This document shows, piece after piece, positions 5,501 through 5,965 of a stretch of DNA of 5,965 nucleotides. The stretch's first letter is position 1. Each line of letters starts with the position of its first letter. The notes beneath the pieces were generated by a model. That model was not told the origin of the DNA. It made no database searches and worked only from the letters and a program-made list of their open reading frames with translations. This DNA comes from Archangiaceae bacterium. Its GTDB lineage: Bacteria > Myxococcota > Myxococcia > Myxococcales > Myxococcaceae. A program made the position numbers and the translations under genes. The DNA lies in NCBI GenBank assembly GCA_023248915.1, contig JAHFDQ010000397.1:1-5965 (forward strand), given 5' to 3'.

Positions 5501-5965
5501 GCGGCGGCCTCGACGGGAGGTTGGGCGACGGCCCCCGTGGGCGAGGCGAGAACGGTGGCAGTCAGTTCTTCCAGCGCGGCCGGGTGCTCGCGGAGCCAGT
5601 CGATGGCCCGCTCGCGTCCCTGGCCCATCTGCTCGCCCTTCAGCGAGAAGTAGCTGCCGGACTTCTCGATGAGCCCCAGCTGAGAACCCAGGTCGAGCAC
5701 CTCGCCGCACCGGTTGATGCCGGCGCCGTAGAGGATGTCGAACTCGGCCTCGCGGAAGGGCGGGGCGACCTTGTTCTTGACCACCTTCACCTTCGCGCGG
5801 GTTCCGATGACGGTCTCGCCTTCCTTGATGTTTCCGGCGCGCCGAATCTCGCAGCGGACCGAGGAGTAGAACTTGAGCGCGTGGCCGCCGGTCGTGGTCT
5901 CGGGGTTGCCGAACACCACGCCAATCTTCATGCGAATCTGATTGATGAAGATGATGCAGGTTCCC
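5497..5965 (-). CDS. recA: Recombinase RecA, C-terminal part (start outside window)
   Basis: RecA is the cytoplasmic ATPase that forms filaments on single-stranded DNA, drives strand exchange and activates SOS repressor cleavage. The 155 visible residues begin in the strand IIFINQIRMKIGV. They then contain the L2 DNA-binding loop region (FGNPETTTGG), ALKFYSSVR, the segment VKVVKNKVAPPF, and the C-terminal domain with FDILYGAGI, LIEKSGSYFS and GEQMGQGRERA. Alignment by eye to E. coli RecA places the left boundary near its residue 185. The Walker A and B motifs lie outside the window. Asn after GNPETTTGG is replaced by His (GGHALKFY). The C-terminal tail (about ASPTGAVAQPPVEAAA) is Ala/Pro-rich and lacks the strongly acidic end of E. 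coli RecA. The stop overlaps the lipoprotein start. Promoter and any LexA site lie beyond the right edge. Confidence 0.97.
   Translation of the reverse strand, partial: GTCIIFINQIRMKIGVVFGNPETTTGGHALKFYSSVRCEIRRAGNIKEGETVIGTRAKVKVVKNKVAPPFREAEFDILYGAGINRCGEVLDLGSQLGLIEKSGSYFSLKGEQMGQGRERAIDWLREHPAALEELTATVLASPTGAVAQPPVEAAA

Noticed and set aside
5145..5672. 175-codon + strand frame across the junction and recA
   Set aside because: It runs antisense into well-conserved recA and is Arg/Pro/Ser-rich, so it is a shadow frame.

Overview
This is a high-GC bacterial window with a compact layout typical of the Myxococcota (myxobacteria and relatives). That placement is an inference from base composition, from the style of the proteins (a long beta-helix surface protein, an acidic-tailed phosphatidylserine synthase, a short lipoprotein) and from alternative GTG and TTG starts. 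It is not a database identification. No mobile element, CRISPR array, tRNA or rRNA is visible.

Layout on the + strand. Bases 1-1399 hold the 3' part of a gene for a right-handed parallel beta-helix protein whose start lies left of the window. A 71-base gap follows, with a small GC hairpin and a promoter-like sequence. Next come pssA (1471-2337, phosphatidylserine synthase, TTG start), cinA (2373-3629, CinA / NMN-deamidase family, GTG start and possibly its own leaderless promoter) and a 493-residue polytopic membrane protein resembling GT-C glycosyltransferases (3626-5107). The last gene overlaps the cinA stop by four bases (ATGA). These three genes read as one transcription unit.

Layout on the - strand. 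The right edge holds the C-terminal 155 codons of recA (5965-5497). Immediately downstream, overlapping the recA stop as GTGA, is a small gene for a predicted lipoprotein (5500-5198). Its second half looks out of frame. The two units converge on 5108-5197, which contains inverted repeats that can fold in competing ways.

How the genes relate. PssA makes phosphatidylserine for membrane synthesis. CinA salvages pyridine nucleotides and has a historical link to recA and competence. The membrane protein probably modifies an envelope glycoconjugate. cinA and recA are neighbours here, as in many bacteria, but they converge and are separated by the glycosyltransferase-like gene. The core genes are ordinary. 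The least described parts are the lipoprotein coupled to recA, the membrane protein coupled to cinA, and the structured convergent junction.
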